A stretch of DNA of 44,745 bases. Origin: Thermoplasmata archaeon. GTDB taxonomy: Archaea > Thermoplasmatota > Thermoplasmata > Lutacidiplasmatales > UBA184. A model generated the notes under the pieces. It saw nothing but the letters and a program-made list of their open reading frames with translations, was not told where the DNA came from and searched no databases. Of this stretch, positions 16,295-25,445 are shown piece by piece. The stretch spans positions 1-44,745 of the forward strand of contig JAKIVR010000013.1 in assembly GCA_022750455.1 (NCBI GenBank). The letters run 5' to 3'. Positions within the stretch are counted from its first letter, which is position 1. Each line of letters begins with the position of its first letter. The translations under genes were made by a program, and so were the position numbers.

Positions 16295-17131
16295 GTGAAC
16301 CCGTACAAGCTTTCCGTGGCCGCCGGCCGGCCGCTCGCCTCCGGGTTCAAGATGCCCGTTCTCGGGTTGGGGGTCTACTTGGTCCCACCGGGCGCTCCCA
16401 CTCGAGACGCGGTGTCGGCGGCTCTCCAGAGTGGCTACCGACTTATCGACACGGCCAAGGGGTACCAGAACGAGGCGGACGTCGGGCAGGCGATCCGCGA
16501 CTCCGGGATCCCCCGGGACGATCTCTTCATCACCACCAAGCTGCCGAACCAAGACCACGGCTCCGAGCGCGCGCTCCGATCGCTCGAATCGAGCCGCAAC
16601 GCGCTCGGGGTCAGCTTTGTCGACCTGTACTTGATCCACTGGCCCGTTCCGGGCGTGCGGCGGGCGACGTGGAAGGCGCTGGAGAGGATGAACCGGGACG
16701 GCTCCTGCCGCGCCATCGGCGTGAGCAACTACACCGTCCGTCACCTCGAGGAGCTGATCTCGAACGCGGACATCGTCCCCGCCGTCAACCAGGTCGAGCT
16801 CCATCCGTTCCTCGCGCAACCCGAGCTGCGAGACTTCTGCCGGAAGCACCGGATCCAGGTCGAAGCGTACAGTCCCCTGATCCGGGGGGACCGGTGGAAC
16901 CACCCGACGATCCGGGACATCGCGGTCTCGCACGGCCGGACCCCCGCGCAAGTGCTGCTCCGATGGGGGATGCAGCACGACGTGGTCGAGATCCCGAAGT
17001 CGGTCCATCCCGAGCGGATCGCCGAGAACGCCGCCGTCTTCGACTTCTCTCTCTCCTCGGACGAGATGGCGCGCCTCGATTCGTTGGATGCCCGATACCA
17101 CACCTGTTGGGACCCGACCGACGAACCGTAG
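16295..17131 (+). CDS. Aldo/keto reductase (diketogluconate reductase-like)
   Basis: This 278-residue NADPH-dependent reductase has the full catalytic tetrad: Asp and Tyr in IDTAKGYQNEADVG, Lys in TTKLPNQ and His in YLIHWPV. The cofactor end reads PKSVHPERIAENAAVFDFSLSSDEMARLD, as in the 2,5-diketo-D-gluconate reductase/AKR5 type. It reduces aldehydes or ketones in the cytoplasm; the physiological substrate is unknown. The GTG start at 16295 is preceded by GGAGGAG at 16284-16290, a strong ribosome-binding site that fixes the start. It appears to be monocistronic. Confidence 0.95.
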   Translation: MNPYKLSVAAGRPLASGFKMPVLGLGVYLVPPGAPTRDAVSAALQSGYRLIDTAKGYQNEADVGQAIRDSGIPRDDLFITTKLPNQDHGSERALRSLESSRNALGVSFVDLYLIHWPVPGVRRATWKALERMNRDGSCRAIGVSNYTVRHLEELISNADIVPAVNQVELHPFLAQPELRDFCRKHRIQVEAYSPLIRGDRWNHPTIRDIAVSHGRTPAQVLLRWGMQHDVVEIPKSVHPERIAENAAVFDFSLSSDEMARLDSLDARYHTCWDPTDEP

Positions 17132-17163
17132 ACCCGCGGGGGGGCGACCGACCCCGAACCCGA

Positions 17164-17181
17164 TGTCAGCGACGACTGACA
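17164..17181. promoter_or_regulatory. Inverted repeat upstream of the adhesin gene
   Basis: TGTCAG-cgacga-CTGACA has 6-base perfect arms. It lies in the 211-base gap before the large surface protein, together with the nearby stretch actagtctcagcgaccagtc. It could be an operator; nothing else in the gap is recognisable. Confidence 0.35.
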
Positions 17182-17342
17182 CTAGTCTCAGCGACCAGTC
17201 TTCAAGAGCCACCTCCCCTATCGGGGAACGATGCGGGCGAGCCGGCATGCTCGGGCACTCCCACTCTCGGCCTCGCGCCGGAGGGATGCGCTCCGCGATC
17301 TATCCGGTCCGATCCCGCGGCACGGTCTTTCGGTCCCCACGA

Positions 17343-20300
17343 ATGAGTAACCAGATTAAGGACCGCGGAGCTCGTTCGCGACCTATGGGGAGAGAGACCG
17401 CCCAGGCCGGCCGTTCGGCCCCCAAGCTCTCCTTCCCGAACCGGGTCCTCCCCGCGGGCCGGATCCGGCCGCGGATGGCGGCGCTCCTGATCGCCTTCAT
17501 CGCGGTCGCGTCCGCCGCGTCCGCCGGAGTGGTCTGGGTCGCGCCCGGGCTCTCCGTCGGGACGCATCCCATTTCCACCGCCCTTCCCTCGACGGCCACC
17601 CCCGCCACGAATCCCGCGGTACCGCCGACCTCCGGGCTGCCGGGGACGAACCCTACGTCCGTGATTTCGCTCCCTCCCGACTTCCGGCCCACCGGTTTCC
17701 TGGCCCCGCCTCCCCCCTCCCCGAATTCCAATTCCACGGGCTCTTCGACACTCCCCCCGGCGACCGCTCCGGCCCCCTCGAACTCGGAGACCGGGGCCGG
17801 GATCCATCCGCTCGCTGCCCCGGGCGGCGTCACCGTCACGGGCACCGTCCTCGCCCAACCACCGCCCCAGCTCCCCATCTCCGGGGCGACGGTGACGGTG
17901 GAGACCGTCGGGCAGGCGTGCACGCCAGGATGCCCGAGCGTCACGACGGGCGACACCGGCACGTTCACCGTGGCGAACGTGGATCCCGGCACGATCCTCG
18001 TGACGGTCCAGGCGGGCGACAACCTGACGAACTACACGACGCTCTTCGGGGTCACGGCGGGCTCCGTGTCGGCCGGGACCATCTATCTCGTCCCGGACGC
18101 GATCGTCTCCGGGTGCATCAAAGGCGCCGACCCGACGCATGAGGCGGTCTCGGGCGTGGCGATCTCGGGGGTCACGCGGGACGGCTCGCTCCAAGCCGTG
18201 CCCGACTTCTTCTCCGGTTCGAACGGATGTTTCAACACGCCCGGCGTCGCCGTCCCTCCCGGTCCGTCGGTGATCGACTTCACGCCGCCCGAAGGCTCGG
18301 AGTATCTGAAGAACGACACCTACGTCGACCTCGCCCCCGGCCAGCACTTCCGACTTCCGTACACCGTCTACCTGTCGGTCGGCGTCACCGTCAGCGTGAA
18401 CTTGTGGGACTCCGTCAGCAAGCGACAGATCACGGGCGGGCAGGGGTACGTCGCCCTCACCGTCACGAGCCGGTCCACCGGGGTCTCCTTCGGGCAAGGC
18501 GAAGCGGTGCCGATCGGAGAGACCCCGTCGGCGTACGCCCCGCCCGGGAACGACACGTTGACCGTCGACATGGACGGCTTCTTGGAGAACTCCAGCCCCG
18601 TGAGCGTGCCGACCCTCCCTCCCGGGCACACCGTCCGGTTAGGCACCGTCTGGCTCGTCCCGGATGGGGCGATCTCGAGTTCGACGGGATTCACGTGGCC
18701 GACCGCCGTGAAACAGTCGGACTGGTACGGGGATGTCGGGCTGGTCGTCGTGACCGTCTGCAGCCTCGACGGCTTCCTTCCCGCCTACAGCATCTCCTCC
18801 GACTACAACGGGGTCACGATGACCTCGAGCACCTGCTTGACGAGCTGCCAACCCGAAGGCGCCTCGTTCGAGGTCAACGCCCCGCCTCTCCGCACGCGGA
18901 TCGCGATCGCCCCCGACCAGGGGACGTGCCAACCGGGGGACCCGACGTGGCCGACGAATCTGATGTTCCCGGTCGTCGGCAACGACAGCTTCGCCAACGT
19001 AACCGCGGGCAGCGCCACGACGGTGCCGGCGATCGACTTCACGCCGGGCACGTACGTCGAGGGGATGGTGGAGCCCGGGAACAACTGGACGATCACCGCC
19101 TGCTCGACCGATGAGGTCTCGATCTGCATGCCGTCGTCCGGACCGATCAACACCCGGGGGCTCGATGGGCCGTGCACGGACGGGGACCAAGGGAGCCTCG
19201 GCTACTGTCCGTACGATCCCGAGCACTGCCCGGAACCGTCGACCGCCCATGCCGGGGAGACGTTCTGCATGGCCGTCCCCCCCGGGCCGGACCAGTTCTC
19301 CGTCTCCTCGCTCGATCAAGGGGACAACATCACCTGGGCCGAGATCGCTCCCGGCTCGTTCGGCGGTCCCCTCCAGCTTTCGGCGGTGTCGTCGAACCAC
19401 ATCACGTCGATCAACCTCTCCGCCGGCCAAGGCGAGGTCTCCGGGGTCCTCGAGGACTCCGTCACCGGCCTTCCGATCCCGAACTGGTTCACCCCGCACG
19501 TCTCCGCCTCCCCGGCCGGCCAGCTTCCCTGGGGCGGGGGGACGGGATTCGCCTCGAACGGCTTCTTCAACGTCTCCGTGACGAGCGGTTGGCTGTCGAT
19601 CGTCGGGACGGCATCGGACTACCTCAGCAACGGGACCTGGGTGTTCATCAACAACAGCGGCTCTATGGTCCCTCTCGGGACGGTGAACCTCACGCCGGTC
19701 GCCTGGGTCCAAGGGCAGATCTTCGACGCGAACGGGACCCCGATCGTCTACGCCGACGTGCAGACGTGCGACATCGACCTGACCAACTGCCAACCGGTGC
19801 TCAGCAACGGGATCACGGGGACCTCCGGCCAGTACTCCGCCAAGGTCGCGGCCGGGCGCGGGACGGTCGGCACGTACCTCGTGGAGGCGAGCGCTCCCGG
19901 CTACATCACGAACTTCACGTGGATCAATGTCACCGATCCCGGCGGCGTCTACACGGTACCGCCGATCAACCTGACCCCGTTCCTCTCTGTGCACACCCGC
20001 GGGCTGCAGCCCGCCGGAGGCTCGACGCCCGCGCCGGACCCGTACGAGTACTTGGTCGGGACGATCCTCGACAACACCTCCGGGCTCGGCGTGCCGCTCG
20101 CGACGATCGCTCTGACCCCGGTCGGAGGGGGCTTTTCGAGCAATCTCGCCGGCTCGATCACGGACGGGGGTGACTTCAACTACACCGTGACGACGGGACA
20201 GTTCTGGGCGAACATCACGGCCCCGAACTACTACCCGCAGAGCTTCTTCGTGAACATCAGCGGGCTGATCCCGCAGCTGAGCCTGGGGACCGTACTTCTG

Positions 20301-23201
20301 GAACCGTTCACCGGATACGTCACGGGCCAACTCTCCATCGCCCCGTGGGCGTCGATCACGTCCACGGATGGCGTCGGTCCGGGCGCCGTGCAGATCTCCG
20401 TCTGTCTCGCGGCGGCGACCTCGGTCTGCGGGGTCGGCTCCGCCGATGTGAGCGGCTTCTTCAACGTCAGCGCCCCGTGGGGATACCACGACTCGGTGTA
20501 CATCAGCCCTGACGGCGGAGTGCCAGGCGGGGTCGGTTCGGCGCCGTTCGGGTTCCTCAACGCCACGTCGAACGCGAACGTGGTGAACGCCTCGAACCGG
20601 ACGTTCGTCCGGACCGGCTTGACGATCTTCGGCGTCATCACCGGGGACGTCCGCGACGACAGCACTGCGAACACGACCCCAGTCCGCTACGGTTCGTTCT
20701 CTCTCGCCACTCTCAGCAATCGGACCGGGGTGCCCGCCGGGGCCTCGGAGACGTTGACCGGCGGCGGCGGCTTCACGGTCTTCGTCCCTCCGGGGAGGGT
20801 CGCGGGGGTCGCTCTGGGCAGCGCGTACGTCCCGTACAACTTCACCTCCCCCGTGAACTTGCCGAACGTCACGTCGCCCAACGTGACGACGTTCGGTCCG
20901 ATCTCCCTCCAGCACTTCGGGTGGATCACGGGCCACGTCCGCTCGTCGGTGGTGCCGCAGGGGGGATGGAACGACTGGGTGCCTGCGGCGGGCGTCTCGA
21001 CCCAGTCGTACGATCCGACTTCGCGCCTATCGCTCACCGGTCAGACGTCGTCGGACGACACGGGCTACTTCAACGTCACCGCGCCCCCGTTCCGCGGCGT
21101 GGAGCTCACCATCCTCGCGCCGGATTTCAATCAGACGGGGGCGTTCGACCTGACCGTGAATCAAAGTCGTACCCTCGTTCTCAACTCGACCTCCCTGCCG
21201 GCCGCGGTGCCGTGGGGCTGGGTCGCGGGCGACGTGATCGACCCGACCCTGCTCCGGGCCGTCGTCGGCGCGTCCCCGACGGTGGTCGACTCCGGTACCG
21301 GCACCTTGCAGTCAAAGACCGGCGTCTTCGCCTCCGAGACGGGAGAGTTCCTCACGGACGCGGTCCCGGGACCCACGGACCTCATGACGGTCCAGGCCGC
21401 CACGTTCCTGACGAACACCTCGGTCGTGAACGTCACCCCCGGCAACGTCACGACCGTCGACCCGGTCCGCTTGACCGCGACGGGGGTCGTGGCGGGGAAC
21501 GTCTTCGGTCTGCCGGCGAACATCACCCTCGGGGGCGCGCAGGTGTCGGTGTGCGGTCTCTCGAGCCCGCAGTGCTCCAACTTCACGACCACGGCGAACC
21601 AGGCCGGCGTCTTCTGGGCGTCCGCGCCGCCAGGGACGGACCGGATCAACGCCTCGTTCGCGAACTACGCGCCGAACGTCTCCATCGTCGTCACGGTCGC
21701 CCCCGACTCGTGGCAGTGGGTCGGGTCGGTCCTGCTCTCCGAGTACGCGACCCTGACCGGGACGATCCTCGGGCTTCCGAGCGGATTGCCGGTGGTCCAT
21801 GCGAACGCGAGCCTCTGTTCGGCGGTCGTCTTCCCCGGAGAGCCGACCGGGCCGTGCGGGCTGACGGTGGAGTCGGACGCGGTCGGGGGCTTCACCATGA
21901 GCGTCCCCGCTGGCACGTACATCCTGGCGTTGGACGCCGGAGGATACGCTCCCACGTATCTGCCGATCTCGATCCGCCCCGGCGAGCAGGTGAATCTCGG
22001 GACGTTCCTCCTCGAGCAGGACGGCGTCCTGCAAGGGTTCGTCGTGGGATCTGACACGGATTCGCCGGTCGTCGGCACCCAGGTGTTCGGTTGCTCCACG
22101 CAGGGAGATGGGGGCTGCACCGGAACGGTGGGGACCAACTCGACCGGAGGATTCTCCGTGGACGCGATGCCCGGGCTGTACGTGCTGACCGCCACCGCCC
22201 CCGGCTACCAGGACTCCGATCTTCCCGTCCGGGCGCAGAGCGGGGCCACCACGATCGTCGGATTGATCCTCCTCGTTCCCGTCGGTTCGAACCAGCTGTT
22301 TGCCGTCTCGGGAACGATCGTCGGCTCGAACAGCTCGGCGCCGATCGCTGGCGCGACGGTGATCAGTGCCGGGGGGTACGCGTCCCAGCCGAGCGCCTCG
22401 GACGGGGCGTTCACGATCTACGTTCCCTGGGGCACCTACGACTTGGTCGCCCGCGCGGCCGGCTACGACGCGGCCTCGCTGACCGTGGCCGTCCATGACA
22501 ATGTGACGGGGATCGATTTCTCGCTCTACCCATCGGCGTTCACCCTCTCCGGGGAGGTCCGGGACGGATTGACGAACGACGTGCTGGATGGGGTCGAGCT
22601 CCAGCTGACCCTCACCCAGAGCGCGCTCGCCTCGACCGACGCCGATGGCCATTACGCCGTCCTGTTGTCGAACGGGACGTACGCCGTGACCGTCCTCTCC
22701 CCCGAAGGAGCAGTATATGAACCTCTAGCCTTTGTCGTAACTATCAACGGAGCGAACGTACAACGGAACGTGACGCTGTTTCCCCCGTCGACCTCGATCG
22801 ACGCGCTCACCGTCGACGCCAGCAGCGGTCTGCCGGTCGCCAACGCGACGGTCACTTTCGGCGGAACGACCTCGACCGGGATCCCGTGGACGACGACGCT
22901 CCACAGCACCCCGTTGGGAACGATCTCCCTGACGATCTACGCGGGCACCTACGTCGTCCAGGTGAACGCGTCGGGCTTCACGGGCCTCAATCAGGACCTC
23001 GTGCCGCACGGCGCGAGCCAGCAGATCATCCTCACGCTCACCCCTACGGCGCCCACGCTCCCCGCGACGACCAGTACTCCGTCCCCCCCCGCGGGCGATG
23101 CGGAGTGGGCGTACGGCGCGGCGATCGCGATCGCCGCCATCGCCCTCGGAGGCATCTTCCTCGCGACCCGTCGCTCTCCTCGGAAGGGAGGCGCGGCGTG
23201 A
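17343..23201 (+). CDS. Giant surface protein with carboxypeptidase-regulatory/Ig-like repeats
   Basis: This 1952-residue protein has an N-terminal membrane segment (MAALLIAFIAVASAASAGVVWV, residues about 45-65), a Pro/Ser/Thr-rich linker to about 165 and a long ectodomain. It ends in a C-terminal helix (WAYGAAIAIAAIALGGIFLATR, about 1922-1943) with a basic tail. The ectodomain consists of many repeats of about 90-110 residues of the CarboxypepD_reg/Cna-B type (GTILG-, -GATV-, -DGAFTIYVPWGTYDLVARAAGYDAASLTV), with many N-x-S/T sites and Cys-rich inserts. These are beta-sandwich stalks seen in adhesins and S-layer-associated proteins. ATG 17343 or 17385 could start it; a GATTAAGG box 28 bases before 17385 supports the latter. 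Its GTGA overlap couples it to the vWA gene. Confidence 0.85.
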   Translation: MSNQIKDRGARSRPMGRETAQAGRSAPKLSFPNRVLPAGRIRPRMAALLIAFIAVASAASAGVVWVAPGLSVGTHPISTALPSTATPATNPAVPPTSGLPGTNPTSVISLPPDFRPTGFLAPPPPSPNSNSTGSSTLPPATAPAPSNSETGAGIHPLAAPGGVTVTGTVLAQPPPQLPISGATVTVETVGQACTPGCPSVTTGDTGTFTVANVDPGTILVTVQAGDNLTNYTTLFGVTAGSVSAGTIYLVPDAIVSGCIKGADPTHEAVSGVAISGVTRDGSLQAVPDFFSGSNGCFNTPGVAVPPGPSVIDFTPPEGSEYLKNDTYVDLAPGQHFRLPYTVYLSVGVTVSVNLWDSVSKRQITGGQGYVALTVTSRSTGVSFGQGEAVPIGETPSAYAPPGNDTLTVDMDGFLENSSPVSVPTLPPGHTVRLGTVWLVPDGAISSSTGFTWPTAVKQSDWYGDVGLVVVTVCSLDGFLPAYSISSDYNGVTMTSSTCLTSCQPEGASFEVNAPPLRTRIAIAPDQGTCQPGDPTWPTNLMFPVVGNDSFANVTAGSATTVPAIDFTPGTYVEGMVEPGNNWTITACSTDEVSICMPSSGPINTRGLDGPCTDGDQGSLGYCPYDPEHCPEPSTAHAGETFCMAVPPGPDQFSVSSLDQGDNITWAEIAPGSFGGPLQLSAVSSNHITSINLSAGQGEVSGVLEDSVTGLPIPNWFTPHVSASPAGQLPWGGGTGFASNGFFNVSVTSGWLSIVGTASDYLSNGTWVFINNSGSMVPLGTVNLTPVAWVQGQIFDANGTPIVYADVQTCDIDLTNCQPVLSNGITGTSGQYSAKVAAGRGTVGTYLVEASAPGYITNFTWINVTDPGGVYTVPPINLTPFLSVHTRGLQPAGGSTPAPDPYEYLVGTILDNTSGLGVPLATIALTPVGGGFSSNLAGSITDGGDFNYTVTTGQFWANITAPNYYPQSFFVNISGLIPQLSLGTVLLEPFTGYVTGQLSIAPWASITSTDGVGPGAVQISVCLAAATSVCGVGSADVSGFFNVSAPWGYHDSVYISPDGGVPGGVGSAPFGFLNATSNANVVNASNRTFVRTGLTIFGVITGDVRDDSTANTTPVRYGSFSLATLSNRTGVPAGASETLTGGGGFTVFVPPGRVAGVALGSAYVPYNFTSPVNLPNVTSPNVTTFGPISLQHFGWITGHVRSSVVPQGGWNDWVPAAGVSTQSYDPTSRLSLTGQTSSDDTGYFNVTAPPFRGVELTILAPDFNQTGAFDLTVNQSRTLVLNSTSLPAAVPWGWVAGDVIDPTLLRAVVGASPTVVDSGTGTLQSKTGVFASETGEFLTDAVPGPTDLMTVQAATFLTNTSVVNVTPGNVTTVDPVRLTATGVVAGNVFGLPANITLGGAQVSVCGLSSPQCSNFTTTANQAGVFWASAPPGTDRINASFANYAPNVSIVVTVAPDSWQWVGSVLLSEYATLTGTILGLPSGLPVVHANASLCSAVVFPGEPTGPCGLTVESDAVGGFTMSVPAGTYILALDAGGYAPTYLPISIRPGEQVNLGTFLLEQDGVLQGFVVGSDTDSPVVGTQVFGCSTQGDGGCTGTVGTNSTGGFSVDAMPGLYVLTATAPGYQDSDLPVRAQSGATTIVGLILLVPVGSNQLFAVSGTIVGSNSSAPIAGATVISAGGYASQPSASDGAFTIYVPWGTYDLVARAAGYDAASLTVAVHDNVTGIDFSLYPSAFTLSGEVRDGLTNDVLDGVELQLTLTQSALASTDADGHYAVLLSNGTYAVTVLSPEGAVYEPLAFVVTINGANVQRNVTLFPPSTSIDALTVDASSGLPVANATVTFGGTTSTGIPWTTTLHSTPLGTISLTIYAGTYVVQVNASGFTGLNQDLVPHGASQQIILTLTPTAPTLPATTSTPSPPAGDAEWAYGAAIAIAAIALGGIFLATRRSPRKGGAA

Positions 23202-25381
23202 ACGCGGCCGGTGCGCCCAGCCCCCGCCGGTTCTTCGTCTTCGCCGCCGCCGTCGGTCTCGCCTTCATCGCGATCTCAGGCGTGGGAGCGACGTTCCTCG
23301 GGGTGCAGAACTCCTTCTCGGTCCAAGATGCCGTGACCGCGGCGGAGAACGTGCTTGGCAGCGCGACGACGGCGACTCCGGCCCCCGGGGTCACTTCGGC
23401 CCCGGCGTTGAGCCTCGGGATCGCGGCGGATCCCCACAGCATCTGCGCGTTCGATCAACAGACGTGTTCCGCCGGCGCCGGGGAGTCGCGGGTCACCTTG
23501 ACGGCCCAGGCCTCCTCCGCGGCGACGAAGTCGTGGCCCGCCGTGCAGATCGCGTTCGTGCTCGACACTGGCTCGTACGACGGAGATTACGACCCGACGG
23601 ACAACTGGCCGGGGATCGACCCGTGCCAGCTCGCCGCCCCGAACGTCGGACCGCTCTGCGAGGAGTCGAACGGCCTGCCGTTCTTCACCACCAACGCCCA
23701 ACAGATCGCGACGGCGATCGGCGATGCGAACCCGAACTCCCAGGTCTCGTTCGCGCTCGTCGATTTCCATGCGACGTACGACCACGTGTGGGACGACGGC
23801 GATGCGCCGGACCAGTACCACGTCGATATCTCCAACTTCGTCCCGGCGAACCAGTTCGGGAGCGCGGTGCAGAGCACCTTCGTCGCCACCCAGCTCCAGG
23901 GCGCGTGGCTGATCCACCCCGGTGAGGGGCGCGGCTACATCGAGACCGAGAACGGCCTCGACGACTCGTTCCTGCACAGCGACTCGATCACCGCGCTGTA
24001 CGGCGCGATCATCGGCAGCGGCCTGACCTGGTCGGAGGGGACCCACCACGTGATCGTCCTGATGGGCGACGGAGCTCCCCGAGCGCCGGGCTACCAACAG
24101 AACTACTGCATCAGCCCCTCGGCGTTCAATGAGTACGGCAACTACCAGACCGGGGCCGGATGCTACTCGGGGACGTGCGAGCCGTCGTTCTCCTTCGGCT
24201 CGGTCTCCAGTCCCCCGTGCGAGGGATGGACGACGTCCCAGGACGGGAACGCCAGCCACTCGATCGCGGGGCTGACGAAGACCTCGCCCACCTGTACCGA
24301 CTCCGTCGGCGGGAGCTGCACGGTCGACGTGATCAACTACTACGACGGCATCACCGACCCGTACTCCCACGCCTGGCCGACCCAGTACGACAGCCTCGGC
24401 GGCGGCCCGGGAGGCGCCATGACGCTCCAGAACTCGGAGCGCCAGCTCGAGGCGGGTTGCGACCTCGCCGAGGCGACCGGCGGCAGCTGGGACGGGCCGT
24501 CGTTCTTCCAGTGCTCCGACGGGCAGAGCGGTAATTTGAACTACGTGCCGATCGGCAGCCCGTTCGCCCCGAACACCCAGAACCCGTCGTTGATGAACGC
24601 GCTCCGCCAGATCAGCTTCGGACCGGTCGTCTCGAGCCTCGCCGCCACCGGGACCGGGGTGCCTCTGTTCAGCTACGTCTCCTTCGGCAGCATCCACCTG
24701 GCGCCGAACCCCCAGTTCCAGACCGTCTGCACCCTCTCCACCGGCCAGCTCTGGGGCGGAGGGAACAAGTGTCCCGCGACCCCGGTGAACCTTACCTCGC
24801 CGAGCGGGGTCCACTACTGGGGCTGGAACTGGTCGAACAACGCGTCGCAGAACAAGCTGTACATCGGTGACTCGTGGTCCGTGTCGTTCTGGGTCGTCGC
24901 GACGGGACCGCCGTACGAGCTCGTCCCCGTGGACGCGTGCATCACCGAGGAGTGCAACTTCGGAGGTAGCACCTCCGTCGGCGGGGTCTACTCCTCCGCG
25001 ACGTACCTCCCGGCGTCCAACCTCTCCGTGGTGACCGAGTCGTTCCCGCTCGGCTCCGTCAACGTCATCGCCTCGGCGAGTCCCGCGCCGCCCCCGACCG
25101 CTCCACCGGCGGCGCCGGTCCCGCCCCCCGGGATCCCCGTCGCCTCTCCCACCCCGATCTCCGTGCAATCCCCCGTCGGGGTCTCGGCACAGATCGGGAT
25201 CGGTGAGGTCGCCTTCCAGGCGACGGCCGTCGGATTCCTGGTCGGAGCGGCGGTCCGGGTCTCCCAGCGCAACCGACCGATGGCGGTCGTGAACCTGGCG
25301 GGCAAGCCGAAGCACATCCGCTCCGCGTTCGACTCCGAGTCGGGTCTCGGCTCCGGGGCGGGCGTCGGTCGATTCGAATAG
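23198..25381 (+). CDS. Membrane-anchored extracellular vWA-like protein
   Basis: This 727-residue protein starts at GTG 23198, overlapping the adhesin stop by 4 bases; the track start at 22886 lies in the adhesin gene. It has an N-terminal membrane segment (FFVFAAAVGLAFIAISGVGATFL) and a C-terminal one (IGEVAFQATAVGFLVGAAVRV, about 667-690) after a Pro-rich linker. Between them is a vWA-like fold: VQIAFVLDTGSYDGDYD (MIDAS-like strand with altered DxSxS), VSFALVDFHATYDHVW, YGAIIGSGLTWSEGTHHVIVLMGDGAP. Several Cys and insertions follow. vWA domains bind proteins through a metal ion, so it may pair with the adhesin. Alternative: a surface protein of unknown fold. Confidence 0.72.
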   Translation: MNAAGAPSPRRFFVFAAAVGLAFIAISGVGATFLGVQNSFSVQDAVTAAENVLGSATTATPAPGVTSAPALSLGIAADPHSICAFDQQTCSAGAGESRVTLTAQASSAATKSWPAVQIAFVLDTGSYDGDYDPTDNWPGIDPCQLAAPNVGPLCEESNGLPFFTTNAQQIATAIGDANPNSQVSFALVDFHATYDHVWDDGDAPDQYHVDISNFVPANQFGSAVQSTFVATQLQGAWLIHPGEGRGYIETENGLDDSFLHSDSITALYGAIIGSGLTWSEGTHHVIVLMGDGAPRAPGYQQNYCISPSAFNEYGNYQTGAGCYSGTCEPSFSFGSVSSPPCEGWTTSQDGNASHSIAGLTKTSPTCTDSVGGSCTVDVINYYDGITDPYSHAWPTQYDSLGGGPGGAMTLQNSERQLEAGCDLAEATGGSWDGPSFFQCSDGQSGNLNYVPIGSPFAPNTQNPSLMNALRQISFGPVVSSLAATGTGVPLFSYVSFGSIHLAPNPQFQTVCTLSTGQLWGGGNKCPATPVNLTSPSGVHYWGWNWSNNASQNKLYIGDSWSVSFWVVATGPPYELVPVDACITEECNFGGSTSVGGVYSSATYLPASNLSVVTESFPLGSVNVIASASPAPPPTAPPAAPVPPPGIPVASPTPISVQSPVGVSAQIGIGEVAFQATAVGFLVGAAVRVSQRNRPMAVVNLAGKPKHIRSAFDSESGLGSGAGVGRFE

Positions 25382-25392
25382 GCCCCCGGGCG

Positions 25393-25409
25393 GGGTCGCG
25401 AGGCGACCC
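25393..25409. terminator. Hairpin after the surface-protein operon
   Basis: GGGTCGC-gag-GCGACCC has 7-base perfect arms and starts 12 bases after the vWA gene stop, just before the TATA-like box of the next gene. It may limit readthrough; this is inference from position. Confidence 0.4.
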
Positions 25410-25416
25410 AAGACCG

Positions 25417-25423
25417 CTTTAAC
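25417..25423 (+). promoter_or_regulatory. TATA-like box for the BioY gene
   Basis: GCTTTAACC lies about 25 bases before the GTG at 25446, the spacing of a leaderless archaeal promoter. It supports the GTG over the ATG at 25458. Confidence 0.5.
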
Positions 25424-25445
25424 CTCGGCCGCTCACCCCGATATC

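Noticed and set aside
17202-20936. Long minus-strand ORFs of 475 and 765 residues opposite the adhesin
   Set aside because: They are Arg/Asp/Gly-rich, have no recognisable domain, and lie opposite a clear repeat protein. They are frame shadows of high-GC coding DNA.
17343-23201. Tandem DNA repeat or CRISPR-like array in the adhesin
   Set aside because: The repetition is at protein domain level; the DNA units differ and lack fixed spacing.
23276-25411. Minus-strand ORF of 711 residues
   Set aside because: It is a low-complexity Arg/Gly/Asp sequence antisense to the vWA-like gene, with no fold signal.
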